Shown here piece after piece: positions 27,685 through 42,227 of a stretch of DNA of 64,000 nucleotides (positions are counted from its first letter, which is position 1; every line of letters begins with the position of its first letter). The position numbers and the translations under genes are program-made. Under the pieces are notes generated by a model, which had not been told where the DNA came from, ran no database searches, and worked only from the letters and a program-made list of their open reading frames with translations. The DNA is from Sclerurus mexicanus (Eukaryota > Chordata > Aves > Passeriformes > Furnariidae), in NCBI GenBank assembly GCA_013396755.1, contig VWZF01004020.1:868001-932000 (forward strand). Reading direction: 5' to 3'.

Positions 27685-30600
27685 GAATTTGCCTGGGACC
27701 ATGCCATCAGCCCAAAGCTCATCCCCACTCCCTCTGATTAAAGTGTCAAAATATATTCTTTGTAGTGTCCCAATACCACAGTGTTTGTCTAGGGCTCAGT
27801 GACACCGGGAGGAAAGGATTTAGCCATCTGCAAAACAAACACAGAAACAAAATCACAAAGTAATGGCAGGTGAGACCAAAGGCTTTCCAGTCAGTAGCTC
27901 TACAATGCTCTGCGGTGCTCACAAACATGTGCCAGGCACCAGGCTATGAAACAGATGCCTATGTTAGCAATGACACCTTGGGTGTGAGAATCATTCCCCA
28001 CTTGTCAACAAAAGAGTAAATCAACCCCACTGATTTCCACAGAGGGTTGTTCCTATTTATGCCACTATTCATCAGAATACATGTAGGATCTTGCTGTGCC
28101 CTTGACATCCTCTGTTCCCTGTCGTTCCCAGTAAGTGTACCATGACTATTGTCACAGACAAAAGGGGTTATTTTGTTGAAAAGAAATTTTGATTACAAGA
28201 AATTTAGTTAGAAGTACCCTTCTGAGCCTTGTCATACCCCTACCCTCTCCCCAGCCAAACAAGTGCCCTGATCTTGGGGCTGGCGTTGAAGGACACATCA
28301 GTGTCACAGTCTCACTGTATTGAGGAGCCACGAGTCTTCAGAGAGTGGCTGAAACTGTAGGTCAAGCTAAATTAACTGAAGTGGGGTCCAGTCATAATAT
28401 AAATGCTAAAATTAAGCTTGTGGAAAATGTCATTGGATCTTTAGTTATTAAAGGTAGGCAGTGTCTTGATCCCTTGTTCTGAAAAATAGATGACACATGT
28501 GTGTGGAGATGGCAGATATACCTCTGTGCACAGTTCAGCTGCATTCATAATAAATTTTAAAATGTTGTCATCCACTTGCTATCATTCCCTTCCTAGAGAC
28601 CCTGATTTTGTCAAGTTATCAGATTTAGAGAGGGCATTTGGCAATTATATTTCAAAGTCAATCCTTATTTCTTTTTAAAATTTACAAGCTTACCTTAACA
28701 TAAAAATACTCCCTTTAGGGTTTCTTGGCAGAATTAGAACCATAAAAAAATTATTTCATAGCTGCAGGAAGGCATGCTTTCTGAGATAATACTAGTTTAT
28801 GTAAAGAGTTTATTCAAATGCAGTAGCAGTCTCTTTCAAAACACTGGAAGGTTACATTCAGGAGAAAAGATCCTAAGATTGCTTAACCCTTCTGGAGGAA
28901 AGCGATATCACTGCCTCCCTGAAACCCACTGTTCCCCTCAGCCTTTTCACCAGGGCAGGGCAGGGTGGAGGAAGGTGTGAATGAAGAGAGAAGTCAGGAA
29001 GAGAAGGAGCAGTCTTTCATTTTTATGTTGAACCATGTCATGCAAAACTTGGCATAGCACAGGATCACATGGGTCAGTAAAGGTACACAACATACAGGTG
29101 AGAGGAAAGTGCAGCATAGTTAGCCATGATACCAGTTGCTCTTTCCAAGTGATTTTTATATTGCTGTAAAATGAGGGTAGGAGACACTGTGCCCATGTGG
29201 GTCTGCATTAGCCTCGTCTCCCTGGGGTGTGAATGACCACACAGACCATAAGGAAACTCAGTGCACTGGTGGGGAAGAATTCATATGCTCCAAGCTTGTC
29301 CCTCAGATTTGTACTCACAAAACCCTACTCACACTTACCTATTCTACAAAACTTTCTCTAGAAAAATCAAATGTTGCTGTCACCAAATGAGGTACATGGA
29401 AGTGCGAGACTCAGCTTCTGCACAGCAGACCCATATGATGCACACAAACACTCACAGATGATAAAGTGAGCTTCTGGGTGTCCACAGTCAGCACTACCCA
29501 CATTTCTGCCAAGTACAATTCCCTCTAGATTTGGGCCCCATGCCAAGGAAGCAATGCACTCTCCCAGCTCTGCATCTCCAGGTTGCTCCCTCCGTATCCC
29601 AGATGCCACCCCAGCAGAGGTGACGTGTGGCTGTGTGCAGGTTGCAAAGGAGGGCCTGCGCTGGCCATACTGGTTGCGCTGTGAGCTGGGGTGGGAAAGA
29701 GGGATTGGGGAAGGAGAGTGATGAGAGTGAGAGACGGGCAGCCTGATGGGATTACATCTCCTCTGAAAAGGATTTCAAATGCCCTGGCCACAGGAGCGGC
29801 ACTATGAGTTTTGGCAGAGTCATCCAGTAAAGACTTGGGTAAGTGGTGATTCTGATTAGGAATTAATTTAGCTAAGAGTATAAAACTGCGGAGGGGAGAA
29901 AATCTCAAAAAATCTCTGCATGTGGCAAAACCCACAGAAACACTTGCAGAACAAGAACTTGAGGTGATTGTTTTGGAACCAGGGTTAGCCCAGGGAGGCT
30001 ATGTGACACCAGTGCCAAACTGCTACAGCACACCACAAGCAGGATTTGAGTTTTTAAAGCTCTCCACCTGCTCCACTCTCCTTACTCTGTTCAGCAGAAC
30101 AGATCAGGCTGGGCGCTTATAAGATTCTTCCATGAGCAAAGGGATAATGGGTCCATTTTCCCTCAGTGCTTGTTCTCGTGTCAGAAAACTACAGCATTTA
30201 AGGCAATGCCATGAAGTCTTATTCAGCAGCAAAACAGAAAAGGTACAAATTTCTCTCCGTCATGTCCTGAAAAGCTACTTTTTGTTTAAATAAAGAGGAC
30301 AGTGCTTCAAGGATGAAAGCTCACTAAATCATTCGTGTGCTCTGAACTGCCCTGTCAATGGTTTTCTGTGTGACATTCTTTAACTGGTCCAAAGTTTTCC
30401 CCACCTGCTGACCTGGGATACATTCAAGCAGATTGATCTCACCACTACTGGCTTTGGTGTGCAGTATTCTTAAACTACAGGATGTCTCAGTTTGCACATC
30501 TGCTATCAGTTTGCAGCTATCTGTGAATTAACTGCTAAACAAGATGGATGAAGCAATAGAAGTCATTGCTTCAGACCTTGGAGAGAATCATAATGGAAGG

Positions 30601-30798
30601 CACCGAAATACAGTACATCAGCCACACCAGCATTGTTTTCCTTCTACAGGATCACAGTTTGCCAACACCTCTGCATAAGCAAGTGCTGTTTTGAAGAAAC
30701 TCTTACCCTTCTGCAGTCAGCAGCATCCTGTCCCAATGTTTACAGCAAAAGTGTGCTCTTTCCAAGCTTTTTGAAAAGACTTCATGGCATACTCCAGG

Positions 30799-30838
30799 GC
30801 AGGCAAGCATAATGCTGAGCAGGCAAGCTCAATGCTGT
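30799..30838 (+). repeat. 20-bp tandem duplication
   Basis: The unit GCAGGCAAGCATAATGCTGA is followed directly by a copy with a few changes (30819-30838). Confidence 0.85.
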
Positions 30839-32614
30839 CAGTACAGGTGCAAACCAGAGTGGAACAGCAGTAAATGGACCCATTATCATCCTTCAGTCCT
30901 TTGCTTCCTTTTACTTAAGTGATGCTTTGTACACGTTAAGTATGAAAATGAAGGATTGCAGATATTCTGATTCAATTTTATTAAGCATTAAGTACATATT
31001 TAAGGCAAGCCCTTGGGATGTTAAAACATCTTCAGACAGAGATCCTTTAATAACTGAGAACAGATTGAATAAGTCACAAAATGACTGAACTAAAAATTGT
31101 ATGATTAAAAGGAAAAAGACATAGACTTATGTCTAATTCTAAAGAAATCATACAGCTTCTCATGGATGTCTCTAAGCTTGAAAATTCAAGGTTTTTCCAC
31201 CTGATAATCTTGCTTGTACCACTAAAATGTGACCCCTACTGTGCATGTATGCCCTGTTCATGCCTGAGCTTCTTCAGCAGCCTTAGTGGTATTCACTATT
31301 GTCTTTTACTCCACTTGGAGTTTGTGCAACTCAGGATGTGAAATGTTTTTGTGGTGGAACAGGGTTTCTAAATAAGCCATGAATTGTATAAAAAACCATG
31401 CTTAACCATACTGTCCAAAATATTTGTGACACATTTTATTTGTCCTTATTTTTCATAGACACTGTGGTGATTTTGTATTAATATCTGTGATTTTTAGAAA
31501 TATGAGAATAGCGCATTTAAATGATAAATAGTTGTGCCAGTTTATCTGGTATCTACATTTGCAACTTAAGCTTTTTTCCTGGGGGAATGAGAGGATTACA
31601 AATATTTTTTGCATGAATTTCCTTAATCATTTTTCTTTTACTTCTAAACCTTCTTTTTGCTATCATTACGTTCCAGATACAAACAGATGCAGCAGTTAAC
31701 ATTACTGACTATACAGTATATCTGGAAGTAAACAATTAATCAGGGTGTTTTTCTTAATTAGAGATGTAAAAACGATGTGTTTTAAAGTGTGGTGCTAGTC
31801 ATCCATGTGACCTTAGAAAAGCAGATAGCAGTCTAATTCTGCTTTTCTGTGAAGTCTCCCAGCAAAATGAATTTCATGGAGTGCCAAGATCAAAGCTGAT
31901 CTGAAAGCCTTTAAGATTACAAAGATGCCAAGTTCATCCACATCTTTCCTAAAGCAGTTTCCACCAAAAAAAAAGCTGGTCTAGCATTCCCCTTTCTTGA
32001 CAGTTGAAATATATCCAGAGAGTTTATTCCTGGACTGAAAAATATTTCTATAGCTTTAAACAATACCAAGAGACATTAATATCTTGCTGCCAGCCCTGTG
32101 GACAGTTTAATAACTGTGTTAATGATGCACTACTGCATGCCAGTGGCTGGTGTTGACTTTGGATGCATAATCTTGGATTGCAAAGGGAAATGCAAGCTAT
32201 CTTGTGTAGCATACAACAGAAAGATGCTGAACTCAAGGAGAGAACACCAAAGCTTCAATCTGGAAGTTGAATACATCCCAGGGAAGTTAATGGGGGTGAG
32301 TCACCTGGAAATAGTCGGGGGTGTAGACGTAGGCCATTAATGATTTTATTATAAACTACTAAACACTATAAAGCTCTACAGCAAACCTGCTTTATGTGCT
32401 CTTCAGGCAAGCACTGCTTGATAAAATAACCTTTCCTCCCCGCTCCTGCCCCTCTTCTAAATTCCTCTTCCCAATCACTTTTTTTTTCTTGAAAGTGGTG
32501 GATTTTCTTCTCTGTTTTGAATGTTGAGCTCTTTACCTACCTACATCTGTTTTTTTAAAAAAGGAGAAGCACTATATTTGAACTGAGTGTAAATTCCAAG
32601 GCTGTATGTATATG

Positions 32615-32643
32615 CTGTATGTAATCCCATTGATTACATACAG
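32615..32643. repeat. perfect inverted repeat, 12-bp arms, 5-nt loop
   Basis: CTGTATGTAATC at 32615-32626 is the exact reverse complement of GATTACATACAG at 32632-32643, with CCATT between. Another GCTGTATGTA lies just upstream at about 32601. It could form a hairpin in DNA or RNA. There is no T-run terminator or known element around it. Confidence 0.9.
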
Positions 32644-35600
32644 TAGTCTTTACATAGGCAGTAAAAAATGAAAACGGTAGGTCTTTTTTGAGATCAAAAG
32701 GTGGGAAAAAAATGGTTAGGACCACTCAAAATGCAGCCAAACCAAGTTTTTTACAGGGATACCTGATGAAAAAGCAACAATAACAAAGCATTTTCACCTG
32801 GCATTCAGATATCTGAGTGACTGTTACTTCATCGGTTAGAAGGAGAGGTCTTCCTTTCCTGTACTGGAGAACACCAGATTAGATGGATATTCAATACAGA
32901 AGTATGTCTTGATCATTGCGGTCATTAACCACAGTTGTTCATGAAAAATCTGTGTCCTAAAGCATGGGACAGATATTTCCTATTAAATTCTAACTCAATC
33001 ATGCAAGTCTGAGGGGAAGCAAAACCCCTTTTGATGATTGAGGATTATTGTGACATGCAGTTCTGCCACTACCTTGGCAGTGGCTTTTCACACTTCTTGT
33101 CAGAAGTGGAGGCTCTATCATGGGATTTGAATAAATTTGATAATTTATCAAAAACTTTGGCTATAAACCAAGGGATATGGAGACTTTTGCTTTAATATTT
33201 TTAATGAAACTGTAAAAAGATTGAAGCAGCCTTTGAATTTAGGATAGACTAAAAAGTAGGCATTGACTCTCTCTCCCTCCAAACACAATATAAAATTCAG
33301 AGTTCACTTAATGCACTAGCCCAGCTTCAGTAGTGAAAGGTAGAAAATGCTTAGAGAAAACTAATAACAAATAGAGCAAATAAGACATGGACCATCTCCT
33401 TGAAGCTCTTCTAAGCCTCTACTGCAGAGACTGTATCCTGGCCTTCATTTGGGATATAGCTGGTCAAGTAAGACACCAAAGTTTTGCTGCTCTCGTATCA
33501 CATCCCAACAGCAGCACAGCCCAGCTTTGGAAAGTTCCTCTTTGCAACTCAGTGCTGTTCATTATTCCCTTATTGTCTGCCCAGCTCAGCATAGAAAAAC
33601 TGCAAATGAATAATGGGACAAAGAGATGAACTCTGGGACAAAGAAATGCCGTATTTTTCCAGAGCTTGTGAATTTAATCCAACAGTGAGCTCTGAGGTTG
33701 CATGCTCATTGTTTCCTTGAAACAGCAATGCACAGTTCTTCACTTCCTGCCTGATTTATTGCCCACAAATACGAGTCTGTGTGTAGATATTGTCATCTGA
33801 TACATTTGTTTTAGAAGTCCATATAATATGAATTGACTACTAGAAAATGCGTATTTGTTTCACAGCCAAGAGACAGTACAAAATTTATTTCCAGTTCCTC
33901 TATTTGTTATTTTCCTGTTTATTGACTTATGAACCCTAATGTTATTACTCTTGCTGAAGTCAGTGGGCTTACCTGGGATAAAGAATGCTCTCATTTACAT
34001 GATGTTATCAAATGGCACTTTTGCAACCAGACTAAATTTAGGAGGAAGATTTTAGCAGCAGCCAGATAACAGAGCAAGATATGAAAGATGATGGGAGAGG
34101 GTGATGCTGCTTGGCAGCACAGCAGCAGGAGGAGCAGAAAGCAGGGGGAGCTAGAGACTGTTGAAAACTAGTCCCCAGGTGTATCCTTACAGCTTCTCAT
34201 CACTCGGGCTTTAATGATTAACAGCTATTCTAGTCACTTCAACTACCTTTTGCTTCAGTATCCCAGTTGTGAATCAAGCATGACAGCAGCAGTCAATTTT
34301 ACCTGATTGCCATGCCATTAAATATATGACGCATTCAAATACTAAGGGGACCAATGCAAGAAGTCCATGAGGATACAGTATTTCTGCTTTTAGTCCAGCA
34401 CTTATGCAGGGTGAAGGAAACAAGAGAAGAAACATACTAAGACATTTCCTTTGAAAAATGAAGTTGGAGGCAACAAAATAAATCAGTCATCACAAATATA
34501 GACACAGAGGCAGCTTTACACAAATGTATTGCCTCACAGTGCCTTAATTATTGTGGCTTTATTCTTTAATTTCATATCATGTGTTGGGCAAAATATGCAT
34601 CTGTACTTACTTCACAGTGACTTAGGAGGATGTTGTGTATGTCTCCAGAATCTCCAGAGGAATCATCATACCATGACTGTTAGAAAAGGTAATAAAGTAT
34701 AAGCCAAGGACTGCTCAGAGCTTGGGAACAAACTGTCACCCTTTGCAGGAATGGCTTCCCAGCGCACCAACACAGTCCATCCAGTCAACAGGTCCAAGTG
34801 CACATTTGTTCTCTCTGGAGATCTCTCTAGGGAAAAGTATCTGCCTCAGCAATCAGAAAGGATCTGTTCCAAGATACATTTAAAGACATTGTTGCGTTGT
34901 GTTATTTTGTGGTGGGTTTTTGTTTGTTTGTTAAATGCCAGATATCATTGATAAAATAGCAAATAACAGTAGGAGGCTCCTGCATGATTTTGGTCTTCTC
35001 AGACTTCCTTGTTTAAGGAGTAGAGGAAATATTTCCAGGAGCCCTGTGCCCCGGCACATATGGTTCCAGTGAGTGTAGTTAAGTAACTTAGTGATGCAGG
35101 ACAAGTTATGGTGTTGGTTTGAACAAATTAACAGATAAAAACTAAAATTAGTTACAAGGTATTCTTACTAAGGGATTATTGCATAAAGTAAGGAATTGCA
35201 TCATTCACTAACAAGTAAAGATTCAATGTAAATATATAGGAATTATGGTTTTTTAATATATACACATATTTATATTTTACAAGGAAAGTGTTATTTATCT
35301 AGCAAAGAAATTAAGCTACTTTTTCTCCATTAAGAGAACCAAGCTCGGAGCCTACAGAAAGTTTATTTTGTGTAGAACTTACATATTGTTAAATACGTTG
35401 TGAGAATAGAAGAAGAGTCAAATTTCACAGGAGGGGTGTTAACCAGGAGGTTGGTTATTTTTTTACGCTACATGAGTGTCTATAGTTGGGGCATGAAAAT
35501 GCTATAAAAATTTGCTAGAGTTTTAAATGCCTTGCTGAATAAAAGTTAAAAGACTAACAGAAAACCAAACTAACCTGCAAATGTTTCCCATAAACTTGTT

Positions 35601-38600
35601 GATAAAAGCCATTTGCTGACAAAGTCGAAGAAAAATTTTTCTTCCTGGTTTAGGCAACACAGGGAGAATTCAATGGCAAGACTGAACTCCAAGTATTCCC
35701 TTGGGGTCCTGATTTAGCACTGAAATAGGAAGAGAAGATCTTGGAACTGTAAATTATGTTTGAAACACCTAAAATGTTGTCTTGTTACATGGGTGACTGA
35801 CATAGCTGTCACTGTGGTTGGCCAGGAGTGACAAGGGACAATGTCCTTCTCTGACATTGCAATGGCAAGGGTCAGGGTGATCCCTTGTAGGACAAGTACT
35901 GAGAGTCAGGAAGCTTGGGCAATTAGGTTTCCTTCTCAGAAGTGCTGGCATCATTCCTCATTGCAGCCACAAAACAATCTGACTACAAGGATGTCCAAAC
36001 TATTAACATTCAGGTAGTTTTTAAAAACTCAGTTTATCATCTTCCCCTCTCTTGCATTCTATTTCTATTAAATTTGATTTTTTTCTCTCTTTCTTAGTCA
36101 TTTGTTTGTGTTTGTCCAATTTCAAACTTAACAAAGCCAGACCTGTTACTCGTGATACCTGATTAATGCAAGTGTTCACTGGGTAAAACTTTGCTGCAGT
36201 TTGATGAAGAAGGTTTGATGAATTAACAACTCATCCTTTGAAAAATTTCACTGAATCTGAAACAAAAGGAAGGGGAGAACTTTCCCAAAGAAATTTTACA
36301 CTTTTTTTTCTCTATTTAACTTTCACCAGCGTTTATAAATGTCTCTGACAACAGAGGAGGATGAGAGGTGGTTGATATCTCTGCAGCAGAATGCCCAGAT
36401 CCATGAGCACCTTTGGGTCGGACCTTGCATTGATCAAGCTGATCCCCTTTGGAGGTATGGGGACAGGATTTTATGTTCTATTTTCCTTTCTTTCCTTTCC
36501 TTATTTTCTGGTGTAAAGAATATGATCTAATCTTTTCCCACTCCTGAGAAGTTTCCTTCTTTTATGTGTTTCCATCTGCTCCAGCATTACGTACTTACCT
36601 GCGGCAACTCACAATACCATTTTAGATTGTGGTTTCAGTTCAATGAAATGCTCAAGTGTTGAATTACTTTCCCATACAGCAATACCTTAATATGCTAATA
36701 GCTGAGCACTTATGTTAGAATTTCCTTCAGTGAACACTAGTAGCCAAACCAACCAACCCAGAAAAATAATTTTTTTCTTAGGCAATAAATTGCCTTTCAA
36801 CTTGCTATTAAAATATAGCTAAAAAGCAGTGGCAAAGAATTGTAATAATATTACACTTTCCACAGTACTTCAGGAGATTTATAATGGTAATTTTTAACTC
36901 TCAAATATCAAAATGCCTTAAAGTTTCAACTAAAAGCTAGAAGACAGACAGTACTGTTGTTTCAGCTCGGAATGGCCAAAATCAGAAAATGTGTCTGAAA
37001 AATACTATGTAATGTATTTTTTTCTATTCTAAAACTCCAGGTATTCTGATTTCTGTGGTGAGGACTTCAATAAAAGTCTATCTTCTTTCCTAAATATAGA
37101 ATATAAAACAATTAAGAGCACAGAAAAAATGCAGCCCTGAGCCCTCTTGCTCAGTGATGAGATACATGGTTTATATTTTCCTAATATTCTCAGCATGAAT
37201 TGGCTGGAATCATTTAAAGATGGCAATCAGTGAAATACTGCTGTCCACTTGGTGTTGAAGGGAATTAGGATGTGGAAATTAGAATTTAGAAGAAATTTAG
37301 AACAACAACAAAAACAAAACCAGACAAATCCGAAAGTTTTTTATCTCAAACTCACAAACCCACGCCAAAAGAAAAGCATTCACAAGGAAATCACCATGCA
37401 AAGTCACATTGTATTGGTTTTATTCTGTGACACTGGGAAGAGCGATTGTTTTTTGTCTCCAGCACACTCCCTTTCTTTCTAAATTGTCCCTTCTTCAGTC
37501 AGTATCTCTTACTAGGTGCCACCCAAATAACATCCTCCATCTTCTTTGGCAACTTCCTACACAAAACAAAAGTAGCTTGTAAATGAAATCCTAAACCAAA
37601 TAAGGCTTAAAGGATTTTGGGTCACACAGGACATGAAATTACTCTCCTCTCACTTGTGTGAGTGATGCTTAAGAATTCAGTAGCACTCCACCACAGCAAA
37701 ATAGATACCATGGAAGAAGACAATTACAGTGATCCCCCTTATCCTGCTCTTGCTGTTCATCAGCTTGTGATATAACCTCTGACCCCCATTTCTCTGCACC
37801 TCTTTCAAGAGGGACACAAGTCTAAAGAAACTCTTGAGAGGTCTCTACCTCTGTTTAAAAAAAAAAATGCAGAAAAGTTGAATATTTTGGCTAGTTCTTG
37901 CTTGATTTATTAAATAGTTTGATTTTTTTCTTATATTGAATTTTTGTTGAAGGGTTCAAAAGCATATGCTCTCATTCACTCCCTATTCCAAGAAGAGCAG
38001 CTGAATTCATTCTCAGTCCACTCACTTGAAGCAAAAAGCCAGGTTCTTTTTGTAGTTGTCTTGTTTTAAAGCCAATTGTTTGCTTCTGCCAACTTGTAAT
38101 TGCACAGAAAGCTTGATGTCTGTGAGTGTGAAAGGAGTTTTTCTATCATTATGTCTAATGGCTGTTCTGCTCTGTTGGTGATTATTCATTTACCTCTGAT
38201 GTTCGCGGCTCTTGGCGGCGTCTGCTAGAAGACTTGCAGCAGTTCAGTGTTATTTCCTATTTGTCATTCACAGAATCATTTGTTTTCTGGTCCAGGAAAA
38301 CGTCAACATCTTAATGCAATTTATTCTTGTGATTAATGAGAGATGCAAACACATACATTTTTCTAGTTTACACTCATTTTATTCAATAAGCTACACTTGT
38401 AGGTATTCATGAATATTTGAGTTGAAAGCATACCAGGAAATTTTAATCCTCATGTGGAAAAGCAAACATTTTAGCTGATTAGTCTCACTTTTTCCTATCA
38501 CCTGCTACAGGAAACAGAGATATTAGGGAAAAGAATTTTGCAATAATCCAGTAAATTTGGCAAAGTGATCTTTTGTTTCCATGTGCTCATTGTGACTCAC

Positions 38601-40499
38601 GAGGAGGCTTTTCTCTGCCATGAGCAATAGGTCTATCGCTGGGGAACATAAATCACAACATCCTCTCTGTGAATCCAAAGACTGTGCCCAAAACACCATC
38701 ATCCACTTCAGAGACTAAAATTCACAATTCCTAACTAGTCCATCTTAAAAGTTCATTTAGTCAAATATTCTTTTTCTCTAAAAGCTGTAGAATTAAATTA
38801 TTACATAGTAAGTCTGAAGCAGGTCAGAATCAGTCCTTGTATTTACTGGGGCCATGCCATGGACATCACTGGAGAGATATGTATTTACAGAATATACATT
38901 CGATCCACTCAGTACTGATGAAAGGCATGAGAAAGGTACTTTAACTGCCATCCTGACACCCTACAAACTTGGATGATGGTCTGAAGTTGTAAGAGGCAGC
39001 CATCCCCTCGCCTTTGGTTTTAGCAATTTTTCACTTAAAAGGAAGACAATTTCTTTGGGCCTTAAAGACAAAGCTTTTAGCTTGAATTTTTAGCAGGAAG
39101 AACTTAACTACCTCTCACTGAATAAGTAATGATTCAATACATCTTAATCAGAATATCTGTCCTTCAGAGACTGAAGGTCCTGTGAAATTTCACCTGCAGG
39201 CCACTGTAACATCAGTTTGACAAAGTTCAGCACTTGTTGGTTACCATAAAAATTGTAGATGCATTTCATCATCATCTCCCTTATGCTTCCTGTGAAGGAC
39301 ATAAAGTTACCAGCCCAGATCTCTCTTCGGGTATGAATAGGTATCAAATGTGTAATTTCTCACAGCAGTTATACTCATTATTTACTACCATCTTTCATGC
39401 ATAGTCTGATATGGTATGGAAATGGGTTTATATTGTCTTCCTATACAATTTACATAGAGGTTGGCATCTTTGGCCCAATTTTTCCCTGACAATGGAAATA
39501 TCCATTCAAGGGCAAACTCTACTGCAAAGTGGTTTTAGAAGACAGTTGTTGAAAAATAACTCAGGTTTCAATGTCTTGTTCATTTTGCTGGGTGTCTAGC
39601 AAGTGGCAGATGTCAAGGTACCATGGATGTGGTCACCATCAACTTCCGAATCCAAAGTGCTGTGAGAGCTCAGCTGCCCAAAAACTTCTCCAAAAAATAG
39701 TGTTCTGTACAGAAAACAAAAATCCTGGAGCTTCAGTAGGGGAGAGTAGATTTGCTTCTGGATGAAAATTCTCATCCTGTAAAATGTCCCCCAGGCCGGA
39801 TTCCATGGGTATGAATAAAAGGTTTAAAAAGACATACTTGACCATGAAAGTGAGTAATCCATTCCTTGCCTTCCCTCAATTTTACTGCTGCCAGGGGGCC
39901 TCATATGGGTCTTCCTGATATGTGATGTAAGGTTCTGGTAACTCTGAGTAGGTTTTTCTAAAAGGCTAGATAATTTCATGCAATCATTAACCACCTCTTG
40001 CTGCTTGCCATGCTGAAATAATAAGGGTAATTGAATATCATGCTTCTGGGTATACGTTAATTGCCTGCAGGGCTCTGGAAGGATGTTTCCTCCCTGTACA
40101 CCACATAGCATAATTGGATAGGTAATAGGCATTATGGGAGCCTTCCACCTTCCTCAAGAATATCAGTGAAGAAGGTAAAATGTCAAGTTAGATGAACAAA
40201 TGATTTAATCCAGTATGGTAAGCCCTCTGCTCCTACAGTGCCATGGTGAGCAACTGGTTGGATTGCAGATATGCACTTGTAATGAGGTCCTGAGTATTCT
40301 GGGTCACTATTTTTAACCTGAAATGCCAGCAAAAGCCCCAAACTTCTCAGAATGCTCATTTCTATGGCAACCTCCATATAATGTATTGCTCAGTTGTGAA
40401 TTAAAATGTATTTATGCTTAAATGAGATCCAGGAGCGACTATTTCTGGTTTTATAAACACACCATCCCCTGAATCCCTTTAATCTTCTCTGTGTGCTGC

Positions 40500-40720
40500 T
40501 GAATGTCAGGTAATGGAGAGGCACAGTGTGAGTTCAATTAGTTTAAAATCTTATCAGTGTAATTGGGCAGGATGAGCTGTATTAGCTTGCCAAATAGGAC
40601 TCAACACTTTGAAGTTATTTACTCGATTTTATAGTCTTCCAAATGCAATTAATTGCATAACCATTAGCAATTATTATTAATTAATTAATGGGGTTCCAAT
40701 ATAATTGTCTGTGATAGACA
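40500..40720. promoter_or_regulatory. candidate conserved regulatory element rich in homeodomain-type motifs
   Basis: This AT-rich but complex-sequence stretch contains CAATTAG, the perfect 16-bp palindrome ATGCAATTAATTGCAT (40643-40658), and TTAATTAATTAATGG ending near 40690. Clusters of TAAT cores and octamer-like ATGCAAT halves are typical of developmental enhancers in vertebrate gene deserts. This is a suggestion from motif density only; no conservation data are available here. Confidence 0.25.
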
Positions 40721-42190
40721 CCCCCAAATGAGTCCTTTGATATGACTGAAAGGTAGGGAAGGGGATTGCTACCATGAATACCAAATCTCCTTGGCAGACT
40801 GACTCACCTATAAATCATGTTCAGGAACGATTAGGAAAATGGTCCATGCTAAAGATAACTCTAGAGCACGCACTGCCACACACATAGCCTCAGCATGGAG
40901 ATGCGGTGTGTCATTAAATCAGAACAACCTTGGTGAAAACAGGACTCTAAAAAAGCTATCTACAAGAATGACCTTAGTACTTTCATCTGCCTTAAACAGC
41001 ATTTCACCGACTTCAACAAATTTCTGTCCTTCAAACTCTTTTTTACTAGCTCAGCATTCTTCAGTACAATTTTCGCTAACTGGGGCTAAAAACTTTCCAT
41101 GTAACAAGTCATTTCCTCTGGGGTAGTTCACCAAGCACCCCTGTCCATGCTTGTCAGTACACTGCTGCTGTTTCTTCCCTTCACCAGCAGAATAGACTCC
41201 TCTCAGGAGAGGTGACGACATCGAAGATGCACTCTGGGCTACTATGCTGCCTGTCCTATTTTCTTGCAGACAGCAATGTGAAAGCCACACAAAATTATAT
41301 CACTGACCATCCAGTTGCTGAATTAAAGTCCAAGAGTACAGTTGTTATTCTGCCATTAGAAGTGCTGTTGCTTATAGCAGCTATAAACCCTGAACGCTTG
41401 TGCTTATCTCAGATCCTGGACTGCCTCACTAGCTAGAAGAGGTTGTTATTATCCTGACCAGCTTCCTGACGTGTCTGCTGTGCATTAGCAGGGTACTGCT
41501 CTTATGGTCAGCATTTTCTGGAGCAAGCATTCATTTGACATTCACGACTGTCTAGGGAGCCTGTGTTTCACCAGGATGAGCATGTGAACCAGGCTCCATC
41601 AATAGCCACTGATTTTTTGCAAGGACATTGAGCACCCCTGAGACTCAGAAAGTGTGTCCTAGCTAAGCAAATTCAGAAGAAACTAGAAATGTGTGGGGTT
41701 TGACAAAAATACAAGCTACATGATATCATAGGCAGATCATACACCTTCCACATGATGTCTGCAATACAAATAGGTTTATACCAGATAAAGGTTGAAATTA
41801 AGTGAAGTTTATTTTCAAAAAATTATATTAGTTGAATATTCATTTTTAGCTACACTTTAATCCTGCTGTTTCTGCTGGATTCCACTTTGCTTCTGTCCTT
41901 CACTATGGGACAGTGTTGTTATACACAATTAAACACATTTCCAATTTGTGCTCCTGAGACTGTGGCAGATGTACCTCAACAGAGGGTGAAGACAGACCAG
42001 ATGGATAGAAGGTAAAGCGCTGTCAGTCCTTTGAGATTGAAGATGCCACAGAAATGCAAACAGAACCTATAGTTTATAAGAGGAAAATAATGTCCTGACA
42101 GCCTGATGAAAGACTAACTCAGAAAATCCTCATCCTCCCAAAACTAAAGATGGGCTAAGATTGATATGGCTGCACTGTCAAGTGCTTCAT

Positions 42191-42227
42191 CTTTTTTATC
42201 CTTTTTATCTTTTTTTTCTTTTTTTAA
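42191..42227 (+). repeat. T-rich simple repeat
   Basis: Imperfect CTTTTTATC units run into poly-T. It is low complexity only. Confidence 0.85.

Larger units (their letters stand above)
15101..39143. other. long intergenic stretch, no gene seen
   Basis: About 24 kb without a supportable gene. The longest open frames (136 codons at 29525-29935 minus, 126 codons at 26388-26768 minus) look random in composition and match no family I recognise. Contents are the CR1-like relic at 17.5 kb, small repeats and the 32.6-kb inverted repeat. The region is consistent with the gene desert that flanks EPM2A in other vertebrates. Confidence 0.7.

Noticed and set aside
29525..29935. 136-codon minus-strand open frame
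   Set aside because: It has no recognisable domain, lies in a GC-richer patch where long chance frames are expected, and shows no gene context.
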